Shown: positions 9,434 to 19,223 of the stretch, piece by piece | How positions within the stretch are numbered: the first letter of the stretch is position 1 | Layout of the letters: the number at the start of each line of letters is the position of its first letter | Assembly: GCA_964501185.1 (NCBI GenBank) | Contig: CAZCRT010000019.1 | Coordinates: forward strand, 1-48,944 | Source: BS150m-G50 sp964501185 [NCBI: uncultured Bacteroidia bacterium] | GTDB taxonomy: Bacteria > CAIWAD01 > BS150m-G50 | Reading direction: 5' to 3' | Length of the DNA stretch: 48,944 nt | The notes under the pieces: model-generated | Databases searched by the model: none | What the model saw: the letters and a program-made list of their open reading frames with translations, nothing else | What the model was told of the DNA's origin: nothing | Position numbers and translations under genes: made by a program

Positions 9434-10680
9434 GAATTCTCTATTTCCGTTTTCTTAACGATCACGGAAGCATTGTGCCCACCGAATCCGAACGTATTGG
9501 AAAGAGCTGCTGTGAGATCCCGTTCCTCTACCGTGGTAACGACAGGGAGATCACATTCAGGGTCTTTGTTCTCCAGGTTCGTAGTGGGTGGTACTTTACC
9601 GTGATACATTGCCATAGTAGCTGCGATCAATTCTACAGCACCGGCAGCGCCCAGCAGGTGGCCCATCATCGACTTGGTGGAATTGATGGCTATCTGCGGG
9701 GCATGGTCACCGAAGACCTCCCTGATGGCGATAATTTCTACAATGTCGCCAAGCGGAGTTGCTGTGCCATGAGTGTTGATATGTCCGATTTGCTGCGGTG
9801 TGATATCTCCATCGGTAAGCGCGGCGCGCATAGCACGAATGGCGCCCTCACCGCCCGGGGCCGGGGCAACCATGTTGTAAGCATCAGCGCTGTAGCCTAT
9901 GCCTGCGACTTCACCATAAATATGGGCGTTTCTCTCCCGCGCGCTTTCCAGGGTTTCCAGCAGTAGAAAACCGGAGCCTTCTCCCATCACGAAACCGTCC
10001 CTGTCAATATCGAAAGGCCTGGAAGCTCTTTCCGGCTCGTCGTTTCGTGTCGAAACAGCCTGCAGGGAGCTGAAACCAGCGATACAGATCGGTGTAATAG
10101 TAGCTTCTGCACCACCGGTTAAAACCAGGTCTGCCTGACCACTCTGAATCGTCTTAAAAGCGTTGCCAATAGCGTGACTTGAAGAGGCACAGGCTGAAAC
10201 TACACCGTAATTCGGACCACGCAGTTGCCAGCGCATTGATATCAACCCGGGTAGAATATCCGAAATCATCATCGGGATGAAAAGTGGACTCACCCGGCGC
10301 GGCCCCTTTTCCATCAGAATCGTATGCTGCTTTTCGAAAGTATCGATACCACCGATTCCTGATGCGGAAATCACACCGAAACGATCCCGGTCCACCTTCT
10401 CCAGGTCTATTCCGGAATCTTCCAGGGCCTGTTTAGCCGCTGCCATGCCATACTGAGCGAAGAGATCAGCCCGTTTGGCGTCCGCTTTCTCCATGTAGTT
10501 CAGGGGATCAAAGCCCTTAACTTCACAGGCAATTCTGGTCTTGTGTTCACCGGGGTCAAAATGGGTAATGAGACCGGCACCACTCCTGCCGGCCAGCAAT
10601 CCTTCCCAGGTTTCCTCCAGTGTTAAACCCAATGGGGTTAACGCACCGATTCCGGTGATTACGACTCTACGCTGTTGCAT
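9430..10680 (-). CDS. fabF: 3-oxoacyl-[acyl-carrier-protein] synthase II
   Basis: A 416-residue condensing enzyme of type II fatty acid synthesis, extending acyl-ACP with malonyl-ACP. The thiolase-fold catalytic triad is complete: Cys164 in VSACASSSHAIG, His304 in NTHGTATPLGD and His341 in MMGHLLGAAG. The C-terminal SNTFGFGGHNAS motif is present. Length is normal for the family. The ATG lies 15 bases after acpP with AGGA in front, and its stop overlaps rnc. It acts in the cytoplasm with the other fab products encoded here. Confidence 0.96.
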   Translation of the reverse strand: MQQRRVVITGIGALTPLGLTLEETWEGLLAGRSGAGLITHFDPGEHKTRIACEVKGFDPLNYMEKADAKRADLFAQYGMAAAKQALEDSGIDLEKVDRDRFGVISASGIGGIDTFEKQHTILMEKGPRRVSPLFIPMMISDILPGLISMRWQLRGPNYGVVSACASSSHAIGNAFKTIQSGQADLVLTGGAEATITPICIAGFSSLQAVSTRNDEPERASRPFDIDRDGFVMGEGSGFLLLETLESARERNAHIYGEVAGIGYSADAYNMVAPAPGGEGAIRAMRAALTDGDITPQQIGHINTHGTATPLGDIVEIIAIREVFGDHAPQIAINSTKSMMGHLLGAAGAVELIAATMAMYHGKVPPTTNLENKDPECDLPVVTTVEERDLTAALSNTFGFGGHNASVIVKKTEIENS

Positions 10681-10695
10681 CTTTTATCCTGGTAA

Positions 10696-10932
10696 TCAAC
10701 CAACATTTTCTTCGAGAAACTTAACGACGGCACCAACAGTGGTCAGTTGGTTAGCTGCTTCATCATCAATTGTCAGGTCGAAATCCTCTTCCAGACGGTT
10801 CACCAGCTCAAAACGGGCGATTGAATCGGCACCCAGGTCATTTTCGAAGGAAGCATCCATAGTGATTTTTGCGTCATTGGTAACATCCAGCTCGCTCTTG
10901 ATGATCTCTTTCACCTTTTCCAGGTAGTCCAT
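10696..10932 (-). CDS. acpP: Acyl carrier protein
   Basis: A 78-residue four-helix carrier that holds growing acyl chains on a phosphopantetheine arm. The attachment serine is Ser37 in GADSIARFELV. Most acyl carrier proteins have DSLDxVEL here, so the second-helix residues Asp and Val are replaced by Ala and Phe. AGGAG precedes the ATG at a good distance. It sits between fabG (312 bases upstream) and fabF (15 bases downstream), the expected place. The changed recognition helix could reflect lineage-specific partner surfaces; the genomic context argues strongly that this is the housekeeping carrier. Confidence 0.95.
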   Translation of the reverse strand: MDYLEKVKEIIKSELDVTNDAKITMDASFENDLGADSIARFELVNRLEEDFDLTIDDEAANQLTTVGAVVKFLEENVG

Positions 10933-11244
10933 TCTTTTCTCCTTGGTAATAATCTTGTTTTCCTGTGTATCGTTCTTTCAAAATCAGGTCAAACCTCGGT
11001 AAAGCTGCTATAGTATTACTTGCTTCGTTGCTATAAGCTGCGCTTCAGCCGTCGATACCGCGGTATCGTACATATGCAATACTATAAGTCGACGCATTAT
11101 TTAACGTTTTAGAAGACGCTACATGTGAGCATCGGCACATGACCGCCTGTTTCAGTTCAAATTAACAGCTCCCGCATTTCATGCAAAGGTTTTCCATCAG
11201 GTCAGGAACAGGCCTGATCACTTAAGGCAAGGGTATTCGCAGGG
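10933..11244. other. Structured intergenic region between fabG and acpP
   Basis: No gene is visible in these 312 bases. They hold an inverted pair of TATAGTATT (11009-11017 and 11078-11086) enclosing the perfect palindrome CGATACCGCGGTATCG. A 6-bp hairpin CATGTG/CACATG lies at 11122-11141, and a weak hairpin ATCAGG/CCTGAT lies just past the fabG stop. An acpP promoter is likely here, but I could not place one with confidence. Confidence 0.5.
11009..11086. repeat. Inverted TATAGTATT pair, copy 1
   Basis: TATAGTATT at 11009-11017 and its reverse complement at 11078-11086 bound 78 bases. The left arm continues ACTTG, giving ATAGTATTACTTGC, which matches ATAGTATTTCTTGG of the similar structure between fabH and fabD. 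The interior contains GCTG/CAGC and CGATACC/GGTATCG hairpins. Confidence 0.4.
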
Positions 11245-11991
11245 TCAGATATACATTCCACCATCAAGCTGAATAACCTGACCGGTTATATAACCACTGG
11301 TATCGGATGCCAGAAATGCTGTGAGCTGAGCGATTTCCTGAGGTTGTCCCGGTCTGCCGAGGGGAACAACCTTGAGCATTTCCTCACGTACCTGCTCCGG
11401 TAGAACAGTGGTCATTTCGGTCTCGATATAGCCGGGAGCAATAACATTAACCCGCACTTTGCGCCCCGCCAGCTCCTTGGCCATCGACTTGCTGAAACCG
11501 ATCACACCTGCCTTGCTGGCTGCATAATTGCTCTGGCCGGTGTTTCCAACCACACCAATTACAGAGGATATGTTGACAATGGCGGGTGATTCACTCTTCA
11601 GAAGATAACGGACTGCATGACGGGTGAGGTTATAGACCCCTTTGAGATTGACACCCATTACCATGTCCCAGTCAGCTTCCTTCATTCGCATCAGAATATT
11701 ATCGCGGGTAATCCCGGCGTTGTTAACCAGAATATCCAGTCCGCCATGCTCTGCGACCAGCTGCTTGATCCCGGTTTGAACTGCTTCAAAATCGGAAACA
11801 TCGAAAGGGATACCGGATACATGTATTCCCTCGGCAGCAAAAGTTTTGACCGCGTTCCCCACCATCTCAGCTGAGAAGTCATTGAAAACAACCGTAGCAC
11901 CGCAGTCATGCAACTGGTGTACGATAGCTGCTCCGATTCCGCGGGCACCGCCTGTTACCAGTGCTACTTTTCCGGTAAGATCAATTTTCAT
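11245..11991 (-). CDS. fabG: 3-oxoacyl-[acyl-carrier-protein] reductase
   Basis: A 248-residue short-chain dehydrogenase that reduces 3-oxoacyl-ACP with NADPH. The cofactor loop is TGGARGIG (about 13-20) and NNAG follows at 90-93. The catalytic set is Ser143, Tyr156 and Lys160 in the ISSVIG and SNYAASKAG stretches. The C-terminus has the usual GQVIQLDGGMYI. The ATG at 11991 is chosen because AAGGAG lies seven bases upstream and homologs start here; a longer frame to 12039 has no support. It overlaps the end of fabD by 11 bases. Confidence 0.95.
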   Translation of the reverse strand: MKIDLTGKVALVTGGARGIGAAIVHQLHDCGATVVFNDFSAEMVGNAVKTFAAEGIHVSGIPFDVSDFEAVQTGIKQLVAEHGGLDILVNNAGITRDNILMRMKEADWDMVMGVNLKGVYNLTRHAVRYLLKSESPAIVNISSVIGVVGNTGQSNYAASKAGVIGFSKSMAKELAGRKVRVNVIAPGYIETEMTTVLPEQVREEMLKVVPLGRPGQPQEIAQLTAFLASDTSGYITGQVIQLDGGMYI

Positions 11992-12919
11992 CTGTTGACT
12001 CCTTTTCCATCTCCAATAGTTCCTCTGCCTTATCCACACCGGTGGCTACAGCGTCCGGATTGATCCGTTTACACAAGCCCTGCAATACTTTACCGGGGCC
12101 AACTTCAAGAAATCCCACTGTCTGCCGGGAAATGTTTTCAATAGTACTCGTCCAGAGAACCGGGCTTGTCAGCTGCTGTTTGAGCAGTTCTCTGATCTGA
12201 TCCGGTTCCCGGGTCGAAGTAGCCGTTACATTTGGAAAGATCGGCACCCTGCCGGGACTGATAGTCGCTGCATCTAGCGCCAGGGATAGTTCCACACGCG
12301 CCGGTTCCATAAGTGGTGAATGGAAAGCTCCGGAAACAGGCAGCTGTTTGGCCAGCCTGGCACCCTGCTCTTTTGCCAGCTGCATTGCCAGCTTCACTGC
12401 CTCAACCGCACCGGAAATGGCAATCTGCCCCGGTGAATTGAAATTTGCCGCCTGCACTATGCCTGCCGCACCTGCTTCTTCCAGTACATCATCCAGCTTT
12501 TCCTCCGGCAGGCCAATTATAGCAGCCATGGTTCCCGGATGTTCCCTGCCCGCGTCATACATCAGCGCACCACGCAGTTTTACCAGTTGCAGCCCTTCGG
12601 TAAAGGAAAGATAGCCAGTTGCAGCCAGAGCCGAATACTCACCAAGAGAATGCCCGGCGACTGCCAGCGGTTCCCGGCCACGTTCCTGAAGCAGCTCCGC
12701 CAGAACAACCGAATGCACGAAAATGGCAGGTTGTGTAATACTGGTTTTTTTCAACTCCTCGGCCGGGCCCTCAAAACAGATATGCCGCAGGTCGAGTCCC
12801 ATGATCTCATTTGCCTGTTCATAAAGCTCTGCCGCACGGGGGAACTGCTCTACGAGCGTCCGGCCCATACCAACATATTGAGAACCCTGTCCGGGAAAAA
12901 TAAATGCGGTAGGTTTCAT
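11981..12919 (-). CDS. fabD: Malonyl-CoA:ACP transacylase
   Basis: A 312-residue acyltransferase that loads malonyl groups onto the acyl carrier protein. It opens with AFIFPGQGSQYVGMG, has the nucleophile Ser91 in GHSLGEYSAL and the catalytic His200 in SGAFHSPLM. Length fits the family. The ATG at 12919 is chosen because the family begins just before FIFPGQG. A TTG at 12955, which has a better AGGAG at eight bases, would add 12 residues and cannot be excluded. It follows fabH across a 165-base gap containing a long inverted repeat and overlaps fabG by 11 bases. Confidence 0.95.
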   Translation of the reverse strand: MKPTAFIFPGQGSQYVGMGRTLVEQFPRAAELYEQANEIMGLDLRHICFEGPAEELKKTSITQPAIFVHSVVLAELLQERGREPLAVAGHSLGEYSALAATGYLSFTEGLQLVKLRGALMYDAGREHPGTMAAIIGLPEEKLDDVLEEAGAAGIVQAANFNSPGQIAISGAVEAVKLAMQLAKEQGARLAKQLPVSGAFHSPLMEPARVELSLALDAATISPGRVPIFPNVTATSTREPDQIRELLKQQLTSPVLWTSTIENISRQTVGFLEVGPGKVLQGLCKRINPDAVATGVDKAEELLEMEKESTDEN

Positions 12920-12990
12920 GTTACTGATCCCCGATTTAGCGATACTCAGAAACAAATGGTCAGCTCCTGATGTGCTGACAAGTATCGCTT

Positions 12991-13073
12991 CATAGTATTT
13001 CTTGGAGGCAAAACAAGTAATCGGTCACTGTTACTAAGGGTTTATGCGCAAAGAAACCAAGAAATACTATATG
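12991..13073. repeat. Long inverted repeat between fabH and fabD, copy 2
   Basis: CATAGTATTTCTTGG at 12991-13005 is mirrored by CCAAGAAATACTAT at 13057-13070: 14 perfect pairs around a 51-base interior that itself holds AGTAA/TTACT. In the fabH-fabD transcript it would form a strong stem-loop. No U-tract follows, so it is not an ordinary terminator. Confidence 0.65.
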
Positions 13074-13084
13074 AAAATGATTGA

Positions 13085-14071
13085 TTAAAACTGGACCACG
13101 CCACTACCCCAGGTGAAACCGCCACCGAAAACAGTCATGACAACTTTGTGCCCCGGTTTGATGCGGCCATCACGGCGGGCTTCATCCAATGCCATCGGAA
13201 TGCTGGCAGTCGAGGTATTGCCATAACGGTCAATGTTGACGATTACCCGGTCCTGTGGAAAACCGAACCTTTCGGTAGTAGCCTGAATAATACGGATATT
13301 GGCCTGATGAGGCACCAGGAAATCTATCTCTTCCGGTTGCAGTCCAGCCAGATCCAGAGCCTTCTGTGTGGCATCTGCCATCGCTTTGACAGCATGGGTG
13401 TAAACATGCCGCCCTTTCATCTCCAGGTGCTGTTTACCGACCTGCAGGACCTTGTCTGTAATGCCGAATCGGGAACCGCCACTGGGTGCCCAGAGCAATT
13501 CCGCCAGATCACCGTTACTGCCCATATAGGTGGAGAGTATCCCTGCTTCACCATCGGCAAGTTCCAGAACTGCAGCACCGGCAGCATCACCGAAAAGAAC
13601 CGCGGTAGAGCGGTCATCGAAGTTCGTCATGGAGGTCAGTATCTCAACCCCTATCACCAGCATCCGTTTTGCTTTACCGGTCGCCATCAGGCTTTCCGCC
13701 ACTGACAGCCCGTAAACCCAGCCGGAACAGGCCGCGGAGATATCCATCGAAAAGGCGTTATCAGCCCCGAGGCGTGATTGCAGAAAGTTGGCTGTAGAGG
13801 GGAATTTCATATCGCCGGTCACGGTTCCAATGATGATACCGTCAATCTGCTTCGGATCCAGACCGGCCTCTTCGAGAGCAGCTCTTGCAGCACGTTCGGC
13901 CAGTACGGAAGCATATTCACCCTCTTCTGACCACCAGCGTTGCTTGATGCCGGTTCTACCGATTATCCACTCATCAGTGGTATCCATCATCTGTTCCAAC
14001 GCGTGGTTGGGGACCCGGCGTGAGCCGTGAGCATGCCCCATACCGGAAATTCTGGCAAATGGTCGCTTCAT
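13085..14071 (-). CDS. fabH: 3-oxoacyl-[acyl-carrier-protein] synthase III
   Basis: A 328-residue initiating condensing enzyme that joins acetyl-CoA (or another short acyl-CoA) to malonyl-ACP. The triad is Cys115 in DISAACSGWVYGL, His255 in VPHQANIRI and Asn285 in RYGNTSTAS. The N-terminus has DEWIIGRTGIKQR, typical of the family, and the end is the usual FGGGFTWGSGVV. The ATG overlaps the plsX stop by four bases. Primer preference, straight or branched, cannot be told from sequence. Confidence 0.96.
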   Translation of the reverse strand: MKRPFARISGMGHAHGSRRVPNHALEQMMDTTDEWIIGRTGIKQRWWSEEGEYASVLAERAARAALEEAGLDPKQIDGIIIGTVTGDMKFPSTANFLQSRLGADNAFSMDISAACSGWVYGLSVAESLMATGKAKRMLVIGVEILTSMTNFDDRSTAVLFGDAAGAAVLELADGEAGILSTYMGSNGDLAELLWAPSGGSRFGITDKVLQVGKQHLEMKGRHVYTHAVKAMADATQKALDLAGLQPEEIDFLVPHQANIRIIQATTERFGFPQDRVIVNIDRYGNTSTASIPMALDEARRDGRIKPGHKVVMTVFGGGFTWGSGVVQF

Positions 14072-15066
14072 CGGTTCTCCTCGTCCAGTGTTTCAGCAAT
14101 ACGGGTAACGAGATTCTCCTTTACCAGCAGGCGGGCTTCCCGAATAGAATTGTGAATTGCCCTCGGGGTTGCGGCGCCATGGGTAATGATAGAAACACCA
14201 TTAACACCCAGCAGAGGGGCGCCACCGTATTCTTCATAACTGAGATCCCTGGTGAGAGCGGTAAACTTCTCAGACATCTGTTTCCGTGTGTCTTCATCTA
14301 AATCCGTCAGCATCGGTTTGAGCAATTTACGGCTGAAATATCCACCGAGTGATTCCGCAAACTTCAGCACGATATTGCCGACAAAACCATCACAGACCAC
14401 TACATCCACAACACCCATCAGGATATCACCACCCTCGATATTGCCATGGAAATTAACGGCAGGAAAATCGGCGAGCAGTCTGTTTGCTTCCACCGTCAGT
14501 TCATTTCCCTTACTCGGCTCCTCACCAATGGAAAGCAAACCAACTGACGGGTGGTCACTGTTCATGGTAATACGCTGAACCAGATCGCCCATCACGGCAA
14601 ACTCGAGTAGATTTCGTGGTTTCAGATCGGCATTGGCACCGACATCGAGAATGAGGGGAGTGCTGTCTATGGCGGGAAAAAATGAACCGATACCTGGACG
14701 GGAAACACCCTTGATACGGCCCAGAATCATCAGCGAAGTCGCCATCTGAGCGCCGGTATTGCCGGCGGAAACCAGCGCATCTGCGCGACCTTCCTTTACC
14801 AGCATTACCGCCCGGGTAATGGATGAATCCTTCTTCTCCTTGAGTGCAACCGTGGGGGATTCCCCCATGGCAACAACAGATGTGGCATGCTCAATCGTCA
14901 GCCGGTCGTACGGAAATTCATGCTCAGCGAGTTCGGAGCGCAAGCGCTGCTCATCACCGGTGAGAATCAGCTCCAGATCGTCATAACTGGCCAGTGCCTG
15001 CACTGAGCCGGCAACGGTTGCCTGCGGTGCAAAGTCACCACCCATGGCGTCCAGGGCAATGATCAT
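14068..15066 (-). CDS. plsX: Phosphate acyltransferase PlsX
   Basis: A 332-residue enzyme that makes acyl-phosphate from acyl-ACP, linking fatty acid synthesis to phospholipid synthesis at the membrane. Family marks in order are ALDAMGGDFAP at the start, SAGNTGAQMA near 100, LDVGANAD, EGGDILMG, CDGFVGNIVLK and GGAPLLGVNG. Length is normal. It is preceded 14 bases upstream by rpmF and overlaps fabH by four bases, the standard rpmF-plsX-fabH order. Confidence 0.96.
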   Translation of the reverse strand: MIIALDAMGGDFAPQATVAGSVQALASYDDLELILTGDEQRLRSELAEHEFPYDRLTIEHATSVVAMGESPTVALKEKKDSSITRAVMLVKEGRADALVSAGNTGAQMATSLMILGRIKGVSRPGIGSFFPAIDSTPLILDVGANADLKPRNLLEFAVMGDLVQRITMNSDHPSVGLLSIGEEPSKGNELTVEANRLLADFPAVNFHGNIEGGDILMGVVDVVVCDGFVGNIVLKFAESLGGYFSRKLLKPMLTDLDEDTRKQMSEKFTALTRDLSYEEYGGAPLLGVNGVSIITHGAATPRAIHNSIREARLLVKENLVTRIAETLDEENR

Positions 15067-15080
15067 AGTATTTTTCCTGA

Positions 15081-15263
15081 TTACACCGAGCTGCCGGAAA
15101 CAACAGAGCTACCTTTGTAGTAGCCACAGTTGGGACAGGCGCGATGCGGTACTGTTGGTTGACCGCAATTGCCGCAGGTCACGACGGTAGGACGGGTCAG
15201 AGCGTCATGGCTACGGCGTTGGCGTTTCCGGCGCTTGGATTGTTTTTTCTTGGGAAGTGGCAT
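15081..15263 (-). CDS. rpmF: Ribosomal protein bL32
   Basis: A 60-residue protein with the bL32 N-terminus (PLPKKKQSKRRKRQRRSHDAL) and a zinc ribbon of two CxxC pairs, CGNC and CPNC. It is a large-subunit ribosomal protein. GGAGG lies six bases before the ATG. The short Ser/Val/Gly tail after the second pair is unremarkable. It heads the fatty-acid operon, coupling ribosome and membrane synthesis as in many bacteria. Confidence 0.96.
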   Translation of the reverse strand: MPLPKKKQSKRRKRQRRSHDALTRPTVVTCGNCGQPTVPHRACPNCGYYKGSSVVSGSSV

Positions 15264-15284
15264 GACAGCCTCCGTTTATTTTGA

Positions 15285-15313
15285 ATTATTGTTTTCGTAT
15301 AAAAACGCGGCAA
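15285..15313 (-). promoter_or_regulatory. Candidate promoter of rpmF-plsX-fab operon
   Basis: On the minus strand TTGCCG (15308-15313) lies 17 bases from AATAAT (15285-15290), which is 22 bases before the rpmF start codon. Motif similarity only. Transcription could also read through from the DUF177 gene. Confidence 0.35.
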
Positions 15314-15471
15314 TGTGAACTCTTACACTTTTACGTTACTGAAACTCCATAAGCGAATGCTAACTGACTCATTTCTTAATCTGGTAGAGTCGAAAGCGGT
15401 GTAAGGCGAAGAAGCATTTACTTAAATGCCTGTGTAATTATCCCTGTCGTATCTTTCGAGCCGCGAATGGT

Positions 15472-15966
15472 TTATTGTTTATCTCTCAGTCGATTGAGTG
15501 CAACATTCAGGCTGCCATCAACCTCCTGGCTACAGTCACAACTGTCCTGATTAAGATTGATTCCACAAACCGGACACAATCCTCTGCAGTTTTCCTGACA
15601 CAGTCTCTGCATTGGAATTACCAGCGTCAGCATCTCTCGCAGGCTGGGATTCAGTGCAACAGTTTGATCAACAGAGTGTACAACGGTGACATCGTCGTCA
15701 TATTCACCTCTGGGATCAATCGCAAAAAGAAACCGCTCCCGCAGGTCAATGCTCTGATCATACAGGTTCAAACAACGATCGCAGGTCAGTTGCGCAGTTG
15801 TCTGCAAATGATGCTGTACCGTCAGCAGTTCACCTTCCAGATCTGCTAAAGAGCTGATCTCGATAACTTCCGGAAACATGCCCCCGGAAAGTTCCAACGA
15901 CTGCCAGTTCTCTTCAGCCTGAAAGTGATTGGCACCGGGTTTCAACTCAGTTATCGGGATTTCCAT
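15472..15966 (-). CDS. DUF177 family protein (YceD-like)
   Basis: A 164-residue protein with the DUF177 pattern. It has a LTCDRCL segment (near residue 62) and a C-terminal zinc-binding-like stretch, CQENCRGLCPVCGINLNQDSC, then a predicted helix. In many bacteria it is encoded directly before rpmF and has been linked to rRNA accumulation (YceD in E. coli, plastid DUF177 proteins). Here 208 bases separate it from rpmF, and a 7-bp hairpin with a two-base loop lies at 15413-15428. The molecular function is unsettled. Confidence 0.88.
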   Translation of the reverse strand: MEIPITELKPGANHFQAEENWQSLELSGGMFPEVIEISSLADLEGELLTVQHHLQTTAQLTCDRCLNLYDQSIDLRERFLFAIDPRGEYDDDVTVVHSVDQTVALNPSLREMLTLVIPMQRLCQENCRGLCPVCGINLNQDSCDCSQEVDGSLNVALNRLRDKQ

Positions 15967-16132
15967 AACCGTTCATACTACCTATGCACCTGTGGAAAGT
16001 CAACATTTTTGCGATGACAACCGATGTAAATTGATATGGCTCTTTCAGAACTTCTGTCAGACACCGGTTGCCAGTATTTCATGAGAGAGACTGACAGTAT
16101 CGGCTCACATTGACAGAAACACCGGATCAAAA

Positions 16133-16813
16133 TCACAGATCCGACAGCCTCCTTACCAGAGTCCAGGCACGCACCTGTCGAGTCGGCAGGATCGCAGCTA
16201 TCTCCTCCAGGGTTGCGCCGGTCGTAATAACATCATCGACGATCAATAGTGAACGGTCCTGCAATGCAGCCGGGTCTACGGTTTTAAATGCTCCGGACAC
16301 ATTGCGTCGTCGCTGCGCTTCCGGTAATAGGGTTTGAGTACCGGTATTGCGAACTCTGACGAGATTTTGACTAACCAGAGGGACATGCAGAATCTGAGCC
16401 AGGAGCTGCCCGAGCAGTTCAGCCTGGTTATAACCTCTCATCCGCTGTCGCGCTTTATGTAATGGCACCGGCAGAATCAGATCTATCTGTGCCGATGTCA
16501 GCTTCAGACTCTCTTCCACCAGCGGTAGCAATCGGCTGATTAAAACCGGTCTGTAGAAGTACTTGAATCCTCTGACCAGCGACCTGCTCTCATTATTCCA
16601 CTCACATGCACTCTCAACCTGTTTCAGGCCGGATAGATCAAAACGGGATTCAGGTTGAGTCGCAAAAGCTATGGAAAGACATCCATCACAGAGGGTGGAT
16701 TCTCCCCAACGCAGTGAACGTCCACATACCGGGCATTCAGCAGGCAATAACAGGGTTAGCAATTCCCGACAGAAATGGGGTAACAGATTATACTCCCGGG
16801 GCAGGAGAATCAT
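16133..16813 (-). CDS. comF: ComF family phosphoribosyltransferase-like protein
   Basis: About 226 residues. The N-terminal part has a zinc-finger pair, CPVCG and CDGC (about 27-45), then a PRTase-fold domain with LPVPLHKARQRMRGYNQAELL and the PRPP-loop motif LLIVDDVITTGAT near 196-208. ComF proteins assist DNA uptake in naturally competent bacteria, although orthologs are common in species not known to be competent. The ATG at 16813 is my choice because the family starts shortly before this zinc motif. A GTG at 16879 would add 22 residues; neither start has a clear ribosome-binding site. No other competence gene is in the window. Confidence 0.9.
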   Translation of the reverse strand: MILLPREYNLLPHFCRELLTLLLPAECPVCGRSLRWGESTLCDGCLSIAFATQPESRFDLSGLKQVESACEWNNESRSLVRGFKYFYRPVLISRLLPLVEESLKLTSAQIDLILPVPLHKARQRMRGYNQAELLGQLLAQILHVPLVSQNLVRVRNTGTQTLLPEAQRRRNVSGAFKTVDPAALQDRSLLIVDDVITTGATLEEIAAILPTRQVRAWTLVRRLSDL

Positions 16814-16987
16814 TTTTAGCAGGCAGACTGGAAGCTGCCGACCGGGATACCAGTGAGGATTACCCGGAGGTACATTCACCTTGCACCGCCAGGTACAAGA
16901 GAGAAAACGGATCGGCCCGGCTGTTTATCTGTCTGGACCGATCCTGGAAACTGTAAAACTGGCGGCAATCAAGACGCCTGTCGCATA

Positions 16988-17176
16988 TCAGCGATCAAAA
17001 ACAATTGCATCGGAAGGACAGACGGCCATACACTGCTGCTCATCAAGACCTTCGCACTCAGTACACATTTCGGGATTAACGATAAAGATATCATCACCTT
17101 CGGAAATCGCGTTACTGGGACATTCCGGCTCGCAGGCTGCACAGCTGATGCATTCATCGGTAATTTTTACTGCCAT
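16988..17176 (-). CDS. YfhL-type 2[4Fe-4S] ferredoxin
   Basis: A 62-residue cytoplasmic electron carrier. The first cluster motif is CISCAACEPECP. The second has the insertion typical of the YfhL (Alvin) subgroup: CTECEG, a short insert (LDEQQ), then CMAVCP. Start at 17176 is supported by AGAGGA and by the family N-terminus MAVKITDEC. A frame extending to 17248 is not supported. It stands alone with its own good promoter and is separated from guaB by about 395 bases. Confidence 0.93.
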   Translation of the reverse strand: MAVKITDECISCAACEPECPSNAISEGDDIFIVNPEMCTECEGLDEQQCMAVCPSDAIVFDR

Positions 17177-17253
17177 TTTTTTCCTCTCATCATATGGGTT
17201 TTCTGAATGGTTTTCTGGATACCGCAGAAAGGCAACATCTCTTTCCACAGCAA

Positions 17254-17282
17254 AAAATATATGGTCGGAGAAAACTTGTCAA
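17254..17282 (-). promoter_or_regulatory. Promoter of the ferredoxin gene
   Basis: TTGACA (17277-17282) and TATTTT (17254-17259) on the minus strand are spaced by exactly 17 bases, 78 bases before the start codon. A short palindrome CAATA-TAG-TATTG (17284-17296) abuts the upstream side. Confidence 0.65.
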
Positions 17283-17570
17283 GCAATATAGTATTGTAGG
17301 AATAAATGACCGAAACAGAATCGTGTTTCTAAGCAATAACTGAAGCGACCAGAGAAATATGTATCTAGTCCTTCTCGATTGATTCCTTTCTGGTCGAAGC
17401 TATGAACCGATGCCTGAATTGACGTTTTTTAAAAGGTCAAAATCTATGAGCATCGGTATAGGATGGAGTTTTTCAAGAGTCGATCAGTTGTGATACATCT
17501 TAAGATCAGAGCTACAGAAACAGCGGTCAGGTTTACAGAGAAAACCGCTGCCAGCGTCTCAACATACTCA
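17283..17570. other. Intergenic region between guaB and ferredoxin gene
   Basis: No gene is visible. Apart from the CAATATAGTATTG palindrome beside the ferredoxin promoter and a terminator-like hairpin near guaB, I see no structure in it. Confidence 0.5.
17516..17551 (-). terminator. Probable guaB terminator
   Basis: On the minus strand CAGCGGTTT pairs with AAACC plus CCGCTG through a three-base bulge (17521-17550), followed by TTTCTG. It starts about 20 bases past the guaB stop. The U-tract is poor. Confidence 0.42.
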
Positions 17571-19052
<1,482 letters not shown>

Positions 19053-19161
19053 TCACCTCATACCGTCCGGTACAGGGCAAATTCACCTTCAGAGAGTTCG
19101 TAACTCTCATCTACATCATAAGTTTGACAATCAGTATACAAAACGGGAATGGTGTATATAG

Positions 19162-19200
19162 AAAAAACCGTCGTTATCCAGGAGGATGACGACGATTTTC
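19162..19200 (-). terminator. Terminator of the MarR-family gene
   Basis: On the minus strand an 11-bp stem (19169-19179 with 19184-19194, one mismatch) and a four-base loop are followed by TTTTTT. It lies 30 bases past the regulator's stop and separates it from guaB. Confidence 0.85.
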
Positions 19201-19223
19201 TATTGTTCGGAGCTGTCACTCAG

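Noticed and set aside
11053-11068. Perfect palindrome CGATACCGCGGTATCG as a regulator binding site for fab genes
   Set aside because: It does not resemble the known FapR, FabR or FabT sites, and it lies within the larger inverted structure, so a separate operator call is not supported.
15413-15428. Palindrome GCATTTA-CT-TAAATGC as a terminator after the DUF177 gene
   Set aside because: The two-base loop is too small for an ordinary hairpin and no U-tract follows. It is noted as a dyad only.
16881-17291. Plus-strand frame of 136 residues opposite the ferredoxin
   Set aside because: The minus strand encodes a clear two-cluster ferredoxin with its own promoter and ribosome-binding site. The plus frame has no recognisable motif.
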